64,000 nucleotides of DNA, taken from Rhexocercosporidium sp. MPI-PUGE-AT-0058. Its lineage: Eukaryota > Ascomycota > Leotiomycetes > Helotiales. Below the pieces are notes generated by a model. It saw only the letters and a program-made list of their open reading frames with translations, searched no databases and was not told where the DNA came from. Location: contig JAGTJL010000023.1 in the NCBI GenBank assembly GCA_020746875.1, positions 310,001 through 374,000 of the forward strand, in the 5' to 3' direction. The translations under genes were made by a program, and so were the position numbers. This document shows positions 26,266 to 38,560 of this stretch, one piece after another (within the stretch, counting starts at the first letter, position 1; every line of letters begins with the position of its first letter).

Positions 26266-26279
26266 ATCTGATAAGATAA
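26266..26279 (+). promoter_or_regulatory. SREA-type iron repressor site (ATCTGATAA) with a second GATA
   Basis: The nine bases 26266-26274 match exactly the ATCWGATAA consensus reported for the iron-responsive GATA repressor SreA. A second AGATAA overlaps it at 26274-26279. It lies 818 bp upstream of the siderophore transporter ATG. The link to that gene is inference from function and position. Confidence 0.5.
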
Positions 26280-26798
26280 AATTTTCTCGCCAAGCGGATG
26301 TTCCCCTCCCTTGGCATTTTGGAAGAGTGGCGGTACCCCCCGATGGTTCGTTGATAAAGACAAATTGGAAGGTGGGATCCGCGTTTACTTGATGGGGATT
26401 ATGCTATCTGGCATATGCTATCGACGTGCATGGAGCTTAAAGCTTAGAGCGAGGAGCTGGCTGGGATAGCTTAGCTTTAGCTTTGAAAGTGGTTTGCACA
26501 TCAGGCGAAGAAAGCGAGACTTCGGACGACAAGAGGATTGGGTTTCATGAATTTCTGAGACTGGAGGAAATGCTAATCATTTTGTCCGAGAAATGTAAGT
26601 AGCTTGGCTTTTGAGACTTCATCAGTTCTCATGTCTCCCTTTAACCTTGCATCACTATTGATGAAGAAATCGAGTGAGGAAGCCCATGTGTACTCTGTTT
26701 GCGACGACCATGCCAAGTACCCAAGACACTCCAGCTCAAAGCCCTACTCAAAATGAATCCCCATCCTATGGAAGAATCACGATGGAGACGCAGCTGTA

Positions 26799-28405
26799 TC
26801 ACTTCTCCCGCGCAGTTACAACAACCTTATTCTCCCCAAGGCTCGGGTCAGAACTAGCACTACCGGCCGGATTCTCAACAGATTCATAAACAGTACCGCG
26901 CTGCAACATATTAGCGATCACATTTCCCGACAGAGACCGAGAAATGAGATTTTACCTTATTAACCTTCCTGCAGTGAGGTCTGGCAGTACTTTCATCCCA
27001 GAAATACTCATAGCCCGCCAACTTCCTCGGTTTCGCAATCGTGTCGCCAGTCATCTTCTCAACAAGAGCAACCTGCCAGTCCAGCATCTCAAAAGGCATC
27101 TTCTTGACTTCCTTGTTGCGATCATCAAACTTGTTCCTGACAATGTCGTACACATCGACAATGAGCATTATCACGACAAGACTAATCAGAATCACGGTAA
27201 TAATATACACCGAGGAATAGATGCGAGTATTTGGCACCAAGCATCCGAAGTGAGTTCCGGCTCCAAATGATTTGGCAGCTTCCTGGTTCATGTTGTGTTC
27301 ATTCCCAGTCCCTGATAACATAGACATCGCATTTAGGACTTTCGTCAGCTGATACGGGTATTCCTCCGCTCCGACCTCGAGCACGAATCCTACCATCAAT
27401 TTAGCCCAGACCTGGTACGTCGACTCCGTAGGATCGGGATTGACAGGCCAAGGTGCGGGCTCCCATTTGGAATGATCGGTAATAGATAGCTTGCATTCTA
27501 GGTTCGATATGTTGGCTGGCGCTACCACAATACCTGAGACGGTCGGTGGAGTAGATATCATGGCTCTGACACTTGATTGATTCGTAGCGGGATCGGTATA
27601 TGGACCCCAAGCCATGAATGCTGTTCCGACGTTGAGAGAAGGGGTGTTACTGCCAGACCAGTACTTCTCGCCAGGAAGGAATGTTTGGTTCTGGATGAAG
27701 TCGTCCAAAATATTATTAGCCCACTACATTCGGTACATTAGCGACCAGTCCTACGTTGCATCATCCAAAGTCTGAAGAGGCTGTCAGCCTGTACGAAAAG
27801 GCTATTCTTACATCTCCTGGTTGAATAGTAGTATCATCTACTGCTACCTCACAATCCCAATTCCCAAGCACATCCTCCTCCCCGGGAAAGAAAGCCGTGA
27901 TGTTGTTATTGACTTTCGAATAGACACCAACCTCGGCACCCCTCTCTCGGGCTGTATCCAGAGAATTAAGAGCCAACCACGTAACAGCCCACGTTGAAAC
28001 CGGCCTCAACATCTTAGTATTCGCCGTCGTCACAATCCCGCTCTCAAAAGGGCAGCTACTGACCACATCCTCCTGAACAATGCAGCTGTTGATGATATAC
28101 CGATTCCCCGTCCCAAACAGCCCGCTGAATATCATGATCAGCCCGAGCCAGCCGCCGGGGATCCTCTTTAGTGTCCATATGTATGAGATCGTCGAGCCGA
28201 GGGACATCCAGGGCGTGAAACGCGATACGGGAACGGGTTTGGATTTCAGGAGCGTGCGATGACCTTGTCGTCTCACTAGACGGTGGCCGATGAATGCGAT
28301 GAGGAAGTTCAGCACGAGGAAGAGAGTGGTGAAGATGTTGCGCCAGTCCGAAGCACTTAAGTGAGACGTGGTGCCCGAACCGAACCATCCTACGGAGCTG
28401 GGCAT
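26799..28405 (-). CDS. Fungal integral membrane protein, unknown function
   Basis: Three minus-strand exons (27812-28405, 26956-27723, 26799-26900) give 487 residues, and all junctions are in frame. Hydrophobic segments lie at about 23-43, 63-80 and 84-100. A long, probably extracellular or lumenal part follows (about 105-365), with several NxS/T sites (for example NQTF, NQSS and NISN) and paired cysteines. A last segment near 366-390 (YIITVILISLVVIMLIV) is followed by a cytoplasmic tail of about 95 residues. I know no named family; this layout recurs in uncharacterised ascomycete proteins. The final exon adds a Ser/Pro-rich tail, and without it the gene would end in intron sequence. The start is the first ATG; the upstream in-frame codons include only a GTG. 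The gene is head-to-tail with the Zn2Cys6 gene upstream, on the same strand. Confidence 0.8.
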
Positions 28406-29357
28406 TTTGATAGGTTGTTTCGGTACTTGGGATGAACGAGCGGACACGGACGGCGGATGAACAGAACAGTTTCGAAAAGAAGGTCATGGTCTCTAGCTAA
28501 TAAGTAAGATCAAGCAGACCCCTGAAACTATCTTGGGATGAAATGCAAAGTCCTCGCTCTTGGCATTGGTATTGAGGTGGCAGCCTTGCTGCTCTCAATG
28601 GGGGCAATGGGGGCCAAATGGAAAATGGGCACACCCGATCTCCATCCCCACCTCGCAACCCCGACAAACAGAGAAAGAGACTACCAGATAGAAAGACGTG
28701 ATTGTGCTTTAGAAAATGCCAATTTAATATAGAAACATTGAAAAAGAATCACGATCAAATACACCAACGTAAAAACTATCAACAAAAGTCAAGCTTTTGA
28801 GAGAAAATCCAGTCGAATGTTATGGTAACTTTATCACCACTCGCTTCGGAAGCGAAACGTTGTGGCTGCGCAACAGCCCTTTTCTGCACCAGCACCCGCC
28901 TCATCAAGCGTAGCACGCAGAATATCTAATCTCATTGCTGATAGAACACCCTGTAATTATGCACGAAATTTTGGGTGACAGGGTTGACAGAGTTGTTTTT
29001 GGCGTTTTCGTGACTGCGGCTGATGAAATCCCAGGGTTGATATGCGATTGGCTGTGTCGGGTTCGGTTTGCTGCTCTCATTGGAGATCGCTCCGTCCTGT
29101 GGGTCCGGTATAGAATGAATGTAACATCGAACGGGGACTTGAAGAGAAGATGCTGTGCATGCTGGCGTTGCCGAAAAAGTTGTTGATTTGGTGCTGGCTC
29201 GTGGCGATGGATTTGTATTGCCCGATACCTTGAGTGGAGGTACTAGTGTAGCGCACTTTGAAAAGCGATTGCTTTTTTACTTCCTCCCAGACTAAGAGAA
29301 ACATGATTCAACGTCATTCAATTTCCCAGCTACTGGATTGGTCGGTAAAGCCACATT
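28406..29357. other. Intergenic between membrane-protein gene and Zn2Cys6 gene
   Basis: A 952-bp gap between two minus-strand genes. I see no gene or repeat. Bases 28,730-28,810 are A-rich. Confidence 0.5.
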
Positions 29358-31746
29358 TCAAACTCCCCACTGCAACCCAAAATTCGTCCAATCCATAAAT
29401 TCACCCCCATCGTCCTGGTCACCAACAAACATCGACTGGACATCAGAAAATAGATTCGGGTCCTGCAACATAATTTCTGGTTCGGAGGCGTTAAGTAGAG
29501 GAGCGCACATTCTGTCTATGATCTCCAAGCAGCGTTCGGCTAGGCGATTGCTGGCTGCTACATATGAAAGTAGGTTTTTGGTGACACGGAGGTCATCGAG
29601 CCAGGATGGTGCGTGGATAGAAGTAGGCGTTGTGATGAGGAAAATAATTGGAATTAAACCGGCTTGGAAGAGAAAGTAACTATGGTAGTTCAGTACATCG
29701 TTACTTTTGTAGTACAAATCACGGCAAGAACTCACAGCAGGTACCAGCTCCCCAACCTCGAAGTCAAGTTCCCAGCCATGTATTCAGAAATACTCGCAAT
29801 GGTCTCCCTCGCACTCTCCAAACACAGCATTCGACACTTCTCATCCGACTCGTCTCCATTGAGATCGTTGTCTGGGCCAAGTGACCAAGTTTTGGTAGCC
29901 CAGCGTAGCACAGTCGGTCTGAAAAGAATGATGCGCAAGTTCCAAGTTCGCCATGAAAGCCGATAACGTGCGAGGACCAATGCATCGTTCACCTGTATTT
30001 CTGGGCTGTGTGTTTGAAAGTATGCCGGGATGGAGTTCTGCCATGTGTCCAGTGGTACTTGGAGGCTCAGAAGTTCTGAAGAGGTTGGGGCTGGTGTGGA
30101 GATGAGGCGGTGGTATAGTTGGTTGGTTGTTAGATGCAGAGCTGATTGAGCTCTGAGACTAGAGTATACGGTGGGAAGCGTGACTTCTTGGGGGAGTAAC
30201 ATTGTTGCTGCTGTCAAGTCCTAGGGCAGTATTAGAACATCTTTGATCGAGTTATCAGAAGAAAGACATACCTCTTCGTGAATATTGAGCACCTGGTTTG
30301 TGTCCATGATACTCGATTCAGGCAGAAGTACAGGACGACCAAAGGTAATGGAGGCTCCCGAATCAAAGATATAGAGCCCCCACCAGACTCTTCTTCTCAT
30401 TTCACGTTGAAGAGGACTGATCTTCCACTCAGGAAACTCTTTATGAAGACCAAGACTCAACGCCATCCTCACAGCCAGACCAAGGAAATTCCAGCCGGTG
30501 TTTGGTTTGTTAGTCTTCTGGGTGTAGTTACTGAGGATTAGGAGAGCTTGCACCAAAGCCAGATTACCAGCTTCGAACACAGAGGCGTCGTCCTGCCAGA
30601 GAGAGTTGACCTCTTGGTAGAATGTTCTGTCGACCATGGAATTGTCGTCTCCTACACACCAAGCTCCTATCGCAAGCACCGAGTTGAGCAGAATTGGCCA
30701 TGTCTTGCCCTTTGGTCGTAGTATCTCTCCCGCATATTGTGCTCGAAATGTTGCCTCGTGAAGAAAGGGGTATGCGGTGTGATAGTAGAGGAAGTATGCG
30801 TTGATATAGACTTGCTCGGATACCCTAGAGAGCGGTGGTGCTAGGCATGGAAACTCGAAATTCCCATCATTGAGTGATCCACCAAGTGGAGGCTGTCTCG
30901 CTGAATCAATTTCTGGACCTCCAACCAAAAGGGCCCGAAGCGGCATCACACTTGACGTTGCACCCGCACATTTGATCAGTCACTACTTTTTGATGAGGGT
31001 GGGTGTCCAGGAAGCCCTACCAAGGTATCCAGTTCCTTCTGGCTTGATGGAAAGAGCTGCCATGCCATCTGACAGTCCGCTGAGAGTGGTTTCTTCTGCC
31101 CAATCAAAGCCATCTGCTTGCTGTGGTAGAGCTTCCTCCGCCCCAGGAGATGCACTTTCCCTGAGTAAGTCACGTGCCTGAACACCCGTTACCTCTGATC
31201 GTAATGGCTCTGAATTTTTACGACGGGATCGACTCAATGGTCTGTCGGAAGTAGAGCCTAGTAAATTGTCGAGATCAACATCTGGAAGGAGCTCAGCAAA
31301 CGCAGCCTCGAGTTTGCGTATGCGGTCTTCTGCCGCGGTCAGGTTGCTGGACAGCGACATTTGTCAGACCATGTATATCGGAATTTCAGCGATACAACTT
31401 TGTATTACTTGCAACTTACCTTCGTGTCAGAGGAGTCCTCTCAGCTCTAGGGCTATAGATACATTGTTTGCCTTGGCGCATGCAGACAGCACAAGTCGGT
31501 AGTTCCTTGGTGCACTGTTCTTGCTTAGCGTCGACGATACAAATCTTCTTCTCCCCATCATAGACTCAAGATATTTGCATACCTTGAATTTACGTATCCT
31601 GCACTCATCGCACTTTGAACTATCTCGTTAGAAGACTGGTGACAAGGGCTGCGCCCTGCCGTACTAGAGAGCGGAGAAGTCGCGAATAAAAACTGGACAG
31701 GTGAGGGACTGCATACAGCAAATCTAGGAGCCTCTTCACGCGGCAT
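29358..31746 (-). CDS. Zn2Cys6 transcription factor with fungal_trans domain
   Basis: Seven minus-strand exons (31717-31746, 31583-31612, 31420-31514, 30987-31346, 30272-30950, 29736-30220, 29358-29679) give 666 residues. The binuclear zinc cluster is CDEC-RIRKFK-CTKELPT-CAVC-MRQGKQ-C (Cys 11, 14, 21, 28, 31, 38), read across two introns, with Ala before the first Cys as usual. A linker and a short coiled coil follow (LTAAEDRIRKLEAAFAEL). The middle homology domain has YFLYYHTAYPFLHEATF, GLAVRMALSLGLHKE and the signature REMRRRVWWGLYIFD near residue 350. The intron between exons 4 and 5 is only 36 bp in my model, so that junction is the least certain. The gene is divergent from the Dal5-type permease, and a local regulator/target pair is possible. 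The target pathway is not readable. Confidence 0.88.
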
Positions 31747-33115
31747 TGTCTCTTAACACACGGCGATTCCGAGATTTATTGATAATAAAAGGAAGATCTC
31801 AACATTCGAATCTGGCTGTTGAGTAGAATTGTGTTGTCATTCACAACTCTCGCATGGCAATTTTCCAGCATCGTGATAGAGACAACCCACCCCCCAGTGA
31901 CCCCTCGCTTGCTCGGCGGCCGCATCCGGAGATTGGGACAGGAGCGCTGCCAATCTAATTTGGCTCTACACAAACAAAAGCAATTACATGACCAACTGTT
32001 GTCGGTACCTACGCACTCTCCAGGCGTGGTACTCTCTCTTGATGACACCGCTACAATATCACACGGAACGACCTTCAAGTCTGGGGTTCCCGAGGTTAAG
32101 AGCAATCGATAATTGGTCTCCTATCCCTCGGATCCCCAGTTATATAGGCGTGACCTTTGCAGATGATGATTTCACTACCTCAGCAAGATCCTGGTCTGCC
32201 GACAGAAAATCTCCAACAAGTACCGTCTTAGTTGATTGAGAGAAAAGTCCCTTTGCAAGCAACTTAGCGCGTTATCCGTGTCCCAAACATAGGAGGTGGG
32301 AGCCACATCTCTGAGGCTCACTGAGTCGACTGCGAAATTGCAAATTGTCAAGCGTCTGTACGAAGTCTCCAAAGAAGTCAATTGTTATGAATCTTTTTGT
32401 CGCAGTGGCGTATGTTTTTCGGCTCAAGTTCGTCAAAGGGGTTCTCTTGTAAGTCAACCACGTAAGGACCTTTGTCACTCCATACCGCTACATGAGCGTC
32501 TACAATGACCTACCATCTTCACCAAGCAATCATGAAAGAAGCAATAACTAGAACACTGTACAGCTCTCAGCTTGTGTGGAGCCAATATGTGCTCATCTCA
32601 ATCTTTTCAACCCCAAGTCCTACCGCTTCCCCAGTTCACTGGATTTTATCATCGCTCACTCTCCTCATGTACGCCGTATCACTTCCACATCTTCCTTTTC
32701 TTATCTACATCCAATAAGAACTCCTAAGCACGGAACTGCTCTCCCCGTTCGTTCAAGATGTCGTGTTGTTGGGGACCCCGGCTCATGCCATCATATGTAC
32801 AGTACATGGTGTGATTGGCTTGGCAGCATCATCAAACCCCAACCTCGGATTACAAAATCGCGATACTGTTGGGTGCCAGGCCTGAAATCGATGCGTCAAG
32901 ACAGAGAAACTTTTCTCTTCCAAGAAGATAGGCGGGATTGGCATGGCGCTTTTTCTCGAAGGCGCGTTATATTGGCGTTGGGGTGACAACTTGGCAGTAT
33001 TGTCGGAAGGGGTATAAGAGGTTGCTCGCCAGGCTGTCTTTCCTGCATCTCCGAGGAAATACAGGTTTCACATGTTTAACGAGGTCTTTATTTTCATTCT
33101 GATTTCGATCTCAAG
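31747..33115. promoter_or_regulatory. Divergent region between Zn2Cys6 regulator and permease
   Basis: A 1.37-kb gap upstream of both genes. Around 31914-31931 it has CGGCGGCCGCATCCGGA, with CGG/CCG triplets in direct and inverted order as Zn2Cys6 proteins bind. Nothing here looks like a gene; ORFs such as 32576-32986 read as random peptide. Confidence 0.5.
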
Positions 33116-35376
33116 ATGTCTACCCCAATTTTGGGACACATGAACGAGAAAGGCGGCTCGAAGGAGCAGGCCGTTTCCAACCCCCTGACTTCGGACAGCG
33201 ATTCCGAGATTCAAGATGTCAAGCCTGAGTATGGATCATATCATAACCATGTCTTCGCCAACCCCACTGTTGCGGAGTATTGGAGACAGGTGTATGAGAA
33301 TGCTTACTATGAGGGACGCCATCGTTTCGATCCTTTGTTTACTTGGACTGCCGAGGAGGAGAAGCGAATTAGGAGAAAGGTGGGAGATGAGAAACGCCTT
33401 CCGAGTTGTTTCGGAAGAGCAATGGCTAACATTTGCGAAGATCGATTTGAGGATTATTACCTGGGCGTGGATGATGTTCATGGCTCTTGATCTTAACAGA
33501 AGAAACATCAATCGAGGTATCCAACCGTGTTGGCAGCACAGCCGCCTCATCTCCCTTTATAGCGCCACTGACACTTTCCCAGCTATCACGGATAAAATGC
33601 TCCCAGAGTTAGGAATGAATACAAATGATTTTAACTATGGGCAAACCATCTTCCTCGTCTCTTTCCTGTCAGCCGAGCTTCCATCAGGTCTCATCTCAAA
33701 GAAAGTAGGACCAGATCGGTAAGTCTCCATCGCTCACAAGTCGCGAAAGCTGCGACGCTAAATGGGACGAAATAGGTGGATCCCATTCTTGATCGTCGCA
33801 TGGTCTATCACATCAGCATCGCAATGCGCTTTATCAACCAAAGCTGGATATTACGCCGTGCGCAGCATGCTCGGCCTCTTGATGGGTGGATTCATCGTAT
33901 GTCCTCGACAATTCAGAATTGAACGATTCTACTTTGATTTAACAACTGTGCAGCCTGACGTCGTCCTCTATTTGACATATTGGTATAAGAGTAATGAGCT
34001 TCCCATACGTCTCGCTTGGTTTTGGACAGTGCTGAGTTCTTGCAACATGTGAGTTCCTCAAACCGCCAATTCACCCGAACTCGGCTAACACTCTCGCCAG
34101 TCTTGGATCCCTCATCGCAGCAGGAATCTTACAGATGCGTGGTATTTACGGCTGGTCTGGCTGGCAATGGTTGTAAGTGCTTTCCTCCAAAAATTGACGG
34201 GCTTCCTTCCTGTCCTTTCCCTGAAACATAACAGTGCATACATTGACTCCAGTCCAGGTTCCTGATCGAAGGCATCATAACCGGCTGCATCGGCGTTGCA
34301 TCTTGGGTAGCCATGCCCGCCTCTCCATGCCAAACCGCCGGCCGTGGACGTGGTAAAGGCTGGTTCTCCGAACACGAAGAAAAGATCATGGTGAACCGTC
34401 TCCTACGTGATGATCCCTCGAAGGGCGACATGAATAATCGACAAGCCGTCGGACTTCGAGGTCTCATTGCCTCGTTCTGGGATTTCGATCTCTGGCCAAC
34501 ATATATCGTAAGTCTCTCAAGATGGCTGTGCCATATTCGCCTAGCTGAAGTTAAGATTTAGATTGGATTCTGTGCTTATATCCCGCCTAACCCGCCAGGA
34601 ACATACCTCGGTCTCATTCTCCGCGAATTAGGCTTCAATTCATTCCACGCCAACCTTCTCACCATCCCAGGCCAATTCATGTTCCTCATTAACGTATGTG
34701 TTTTCCCTCGCCTTATCTCCCCTCCACGCTTATCGTTCCACTGACATGCCACCGATCCAGCTCCTCATCATCACAAAAATATCCCAATACTTCAAAGAAC
34801 GTAGCATTATCTCCTCCACCTCCAATATCTGGATCCTTCCCTTCCTCATCGGTCTCGTGACCCTAAGGAAAGATGCCAACCTCTGGATCCGATACGGTCT
34901 CCTCTCAGGCTTAGTCTCGTACCCATATTGCCATGCTATCCTCGTCGGCTGGAACGCGAAGAATTCGAACACCGTGCGCACGAGAGCTGTTAGTGCGGCG
35001 TTGTACAATATGTTTGTGCAGAGTGGAAACATAGTTGCTGTGAATATTTATCGCGATGATGACAAGCCGTTGTGTGAGTATTCCTCCTTTCATCACCCTC
35101 CTCGCCTTAAAGCCACCGAATGATTTGCCAGGAGCTCAAATTTATTTCTACCATAAATTGCGACTGACAGCTACAGATCTACGAGGCAATAAAATTCTCC
35201 TCGGCATCTGCTCCTTCAATATACTTCTCTTCTACCTTGTCAAAGCATACTACATCCGCCGCAACAAGAAGCGGGATACTGTCTGGAATGCAATGTCTGT
35301 TGATGAGCAAGAGGATTATATAGCCAATACCAAGGATGAGGGTGCGAAGAGGTTGGATTTCAGATTCGCTCATTGA
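33116..35376 (+). CDS. MFS permease, Dal5/Tna1 (anion:cation symporter) family
   Basis: Ten exons (33116-33379, 33441-33516, 33583-33718, 33776-33896, 33954-34048, 34101-34172, 34258-34507, 34562-34693, 34761-35073, 35177-35376) sum to 553 codons. Introns are 52-103 bp, mostly with CTAAC or CTGAC branches. Family marks are the start of TM1 (KIDLRIITWAWMMFMALDL, then NRRNINRA), the loop TNDFNYGQTIFLVSFLSAE, then LPSGLISKKVGPDRWIPF, and GWQWLFLIEGIITG in TM6. The cytoplasmic loop carries FSEHEEKIMVNRLLRDD. Members take up allantoate, nicotinate, pantothenate, biotin and similar organic anions, and the substrate cannot be chosen here. Length (552) and 12-TM layout are normal. It is divergent from a Zn2Cys6 regulator. 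Confidence 0.9.
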
Positions 35377-35832
35377 GGTATGGAGTCGAGAAATAGTGAG
35401 GCTCGCTGGACTGTGGAGGGTTCGAATAGGAGGATGAGAAGTGGGTAACGGTAACTTGGAGTGAAGGAATGACATCAAGGGGTTGAGGCTGTACTTCATA
35501 GGCAGAGTTGTTGTCTAATTGTTGTCTAAGGATATAGGATCTAAAAATAGGTGTCATTCTTTCAGGCAACCCATCCGAAATACACTGCCATTAATCCAAA
35601 CTCACCCCTTAACATGTTGAGGCATTTATCTATTTTGATCTTGAGAAACTTGGCCTGTCCCCCTAAACATCCTTTGGTAGGGCTTCCGAGCAGGATGTGA
35701 GAATAAAGCAGAGGAATATTCGTTAGGCCCGTACAGATCCGTTGGAGAGTAATTGCGAATACGACCACCACAGCCTTGCGTAGACGTATAAAGTGGCAAA
35801 CATTTCATCCAGTACCAGTTGTATTCAAATAC
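35377..35832. other. Convergent 3' gap
   Basis: A 456-bp tail-to-tail gap between the permease gene and the CutC gene. I see only 3' flanking sequence. Confidence 0.5.
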
Positions 35833-36528
35833 TCATCTCATAAATCTACTCAACTTCTTGACCTCGTCATCACTCGCAACATCCTCCTCCCCAACAACAG
35901 CACTCGAATGAAAACTTCCAGCCCCTGTCTCCTCAATCAACGCCTCCAAATTCCCCGATCTCACACCTCCCCCAACAATAATCTCAATCCTACCCCTCGC
36001 CCTCTTCACTAGCTTCGCAAGCACCTCCTTTCCCTCAAATGCATTCTTCTTCCCACCGCTCGTCAGCACAGAAGTAAATCCTAGCTCGATGAGCTCTTCA
36101 AGTGAATCTTCCATCTCCCCTCCAGGGATCTCATCGAATGCACGATGGAAGGTAAATTTCATCTCCTTGCCACCTCTCCCTACCTCCTCCACACACTCAA
36201 GTAACTCTCGACACGCATCCCGATCAATCTTCCCCTCAGCAGTCAACACCCCAAACACAAATCCATCCACTCCCTCACCGCCAAAACTCTCAATCTCCCT
36301 CTTCATCTGTCTCATCTCAGTCGTACTGTACACGAAATCCCCTCCCCGGGGTCGAATCATCACATTTATCGGGATAACGAGGCTGGACTTGAGAGAGATG
36401 AAGTCTGATAAAGGAGGTGTAACGCCGCCTAGTGATTGTTCTGCGCATAGTTCGATGCGGGAGGCGCCGTTGGCTTGAGCGAGAAGGGCGGATTTGGTGT
36501 TGAAGCAGGCTATTTCTAGGAGAGACAT
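35833..36528 (-). CDS. cutC: CutC-like copper homeostasis family protein
   Basis: Intronless 231-residue protein of the CutC family, a TIM-barrel fold. The first strand is LLEIACFNTKSALLAQANGA followed by the family signature RIELCAEQSLGGVTPP. VMIRPRGGDFVY, DGFVFGVLTAEGKID, FTFHRAFDEI and SVLTSGG are further family blocks in the right order, and IIVGGGVRSGN is near the C-terminus. Length is normal for the family (about 230-270). Bacterial CutC was linked to copper tolerance, but its biochemical role is unsettled, so only the family is claimed. The start follows a GTTGTTGAGG-like leader on the plus strand and is the only sensible Met. Confidence 0.92.
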   Translation of the reverse strand: MSLLEIACFNTKSALLAQANGASRIELCAEQSLGGVTPPLSDFISLKSSLVIPINVMIRPRGGDFVYSTTEMRQMKREIESFGGEGVDGFVFGVLTAEGKIDRDACRELLECVEEVGRGGKEMKFTFHRAFDEIPGGEMEDSLEELIELGFTSVLTSGGKKNAFEGKEVLAKLVKRARGRIEIIVGGGVRSGNLEALIEETGAGSFHSSAVVGEEDVASDDEVKKLSRFMR

Positions 36529-38560
36529 GGTTGTTGAGGGTCCTTTCGGTCGATGTCGTTATCAATACTCCGGGGTTCCAAGATACCTCTCTATTTCCCT
36601 GATCTGTGCTCGGTCCTCTATCGTTCTTTGTTTTGATCAATCAACAGCTTGCAGGATGACTTGCTTGACGACCTGCTGTCATCTAACCAATCACACCTGA
36701 ACCTCAAATAGCACCCAACAGAACCAGAAATGAACATATAATCTAGAACTAGGGCAGCTCTCTGTATTGAGACCGGGGGTCGTTAGAGGAGTCGGGTGTA
36801 AGTCCACGGTGGTGACAAGAGATGTCGTTCCCTCCTGGTCGAAACTTCTTAATCGCTGGCTTCGCTTACTAGGCCCGCTAATCGTCGTAGCACCCTAACA
36901 GGCTTTTATTATAATCCACAGTTTCTCATGATATTTATAACATACCATTATTATTATACATCATTCACGGATCAAGGCTTTGTGTATGGCAGTGCTACAT
37001 CTGGGTCGCATGCCCCCTCCTCGTGTGGCATGTAATGTGAGGGTACATCTCGACAGCCACTTAGCACACCAGTATCAAACAGATGTTTACTACTTCAGTT
37101 GGTTCGGACGATTCTTCTCATACTTACTCTTACCAAAAAATGCCGCCGTTCACCCACGCCGAGCTTGACCTGAACTGATGATGAAACTTTATTAGTATTC
37201 CTTTCTCTTTGCGTCTCCATGCTCTCCATCATTTATTTACCCCGCCAATCCGCAGCAAGAGTCTCTCCTGACCGCGAAGCAAAAAGGATATGGGTAGACG
37301 GCTAAAATAATGCCACCATACGGCCCAGTGCCAAAGGAGAAGTAACTCTACTCCGACGCCATCACAGCGTAAGCGGCTCCTCTTCCCCCGATTTAAATTT
37401 GTCTCCATATAATTTTATAAAGCATTCACTTGATCCTCAAGTGACTGTGTGATCTTCATCTACGTCCGCGGCTGGGTTCCCTTCAAACCCCTCATCTCTG
37501 AACGCCCGATCTCCTGATCCAGGTTTGACAAACGCATCGTTCAAAATAAGCGGCAGCGCCAAGTTCCCCGACGGATCATCCGATCCCCTTGAATCCCTCA
37601 CGATAGCGTTCAAGAGCGCGATATAAAATACTGCAGTGCACCTTGGAATACGTGATGACACTAGTAAGCAGGTAGACTACATGCCAACCAATGGAAGTGA
37701 TATCCTTCTAGATTTTGATTCCCAACTCCCGAGAATGTTCTGAGGACGGGCGAGTGGAGTTTTCGGGTCGATGCTAGGCTTAGGGACGAGGCCGATACGT
37801 GGTTGTTTGCTTTTAAGTTGGTGCAGTGGTTGGAAGGCGACAACAGGTAGGAGAGGAAGACTTTGGAAGGAGGGAAGAGAAGGAAGGGAAGCTTTGTTTC
37901 GTAACTTTTGTTTTGTTCTGAGAATTGAGACTTAGGCATCACGAGATGCCAACTAGACCAGATACGGGTATACAAGCCAGAAATCACACGCAAGTCGGGA
38001 TCAGTCTGCCGCTTTGAGATCTGGGGAAATCGAGGATATGAGTCGTGGTAATTCAAAGGTGATGATAGGATGTCGTCCCGACTTGGCTGCCCGGAAGTGG
38101 GAGGTCCATCCGAGCCGAGTTCAGATCAACTCAACCTTATCTCCCACTTGTCACTTACCGAGTTTGTTGACCAACGATATCTCTTCTTTTGACTTGACTT
38201 GAGTTGACGCTGTTGATCACGTTTGCATGAGTCGTACAGTGGTGGGGGAATCATGTAAGTATGCATTGGTAGCCTTATAAGAGGAGTTGTGCCGTGAATC
38301 TGGTTACTGGAACTCCTTCCTTATTGATTTTGATATTCTGTTGAGTTCTTGACTCGATTATCTACCTCCAATCTCCCTCTCAAGTCATCATCTCTCATAT
38401 CATCTACATCAAGACATCTCTTCACGTCTTTCGATTTCCTCCTCGTCTAGTTGTGGTTCTTTCCTTATCTCATTTCAGTTCGTCACGTTTCCGTTCCATA
38501 AGTTGTACTAGGAGTCAATCCGATCTGAGCTGAGTCCAGCTATACGCTCCAACCACAACC
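36529..38560. other. 2-kb gene-poor gap
   Basis: No convincing gene. 36,780-36,910 is an isolated GC-richer stretch with short inverted repeats. 38,330-38,560 is a long CT-rich leader for the next gene (TCATCATCTCTCATATCATC-like). Minus-strand ORFs 37437-37661 and 37661-38056 lack ATG context or recognisable sequence. Confidence 0.5.

Larger units (their letters stand above)
25449..26798. other. Upstream region of the siderophore transporter
   Basis: A 1.35-kb gap between the siderophore transporter start and the 3' end of the next minus-strand gene. It carries GATA motifs (25563-25568; 26266-26279). The short ORFs here (for example 25958-26317 on the minus strand) show no domain or exon pattern. 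Part of it (25,720-26,250) is noticeably more AT-rich than the neighbours. Confidence 0.55.

Noticed and set aside
23442..35376. Secondary-metabolite or siderophore biosynthesis cluster
   Set aside because: Transporters and a Zn2Cys6 factor are present, but there is no PKS, NRPS, terpene cyclase or tailoring enzyme; ERG20 is the housekeeping copy.
35405..35420. tRNA B-box-like GGGTTCGAATAG
   Set aside because: No A box or cloverleaf could be placed around it. I found no tRNA or rRNA gene in the window.
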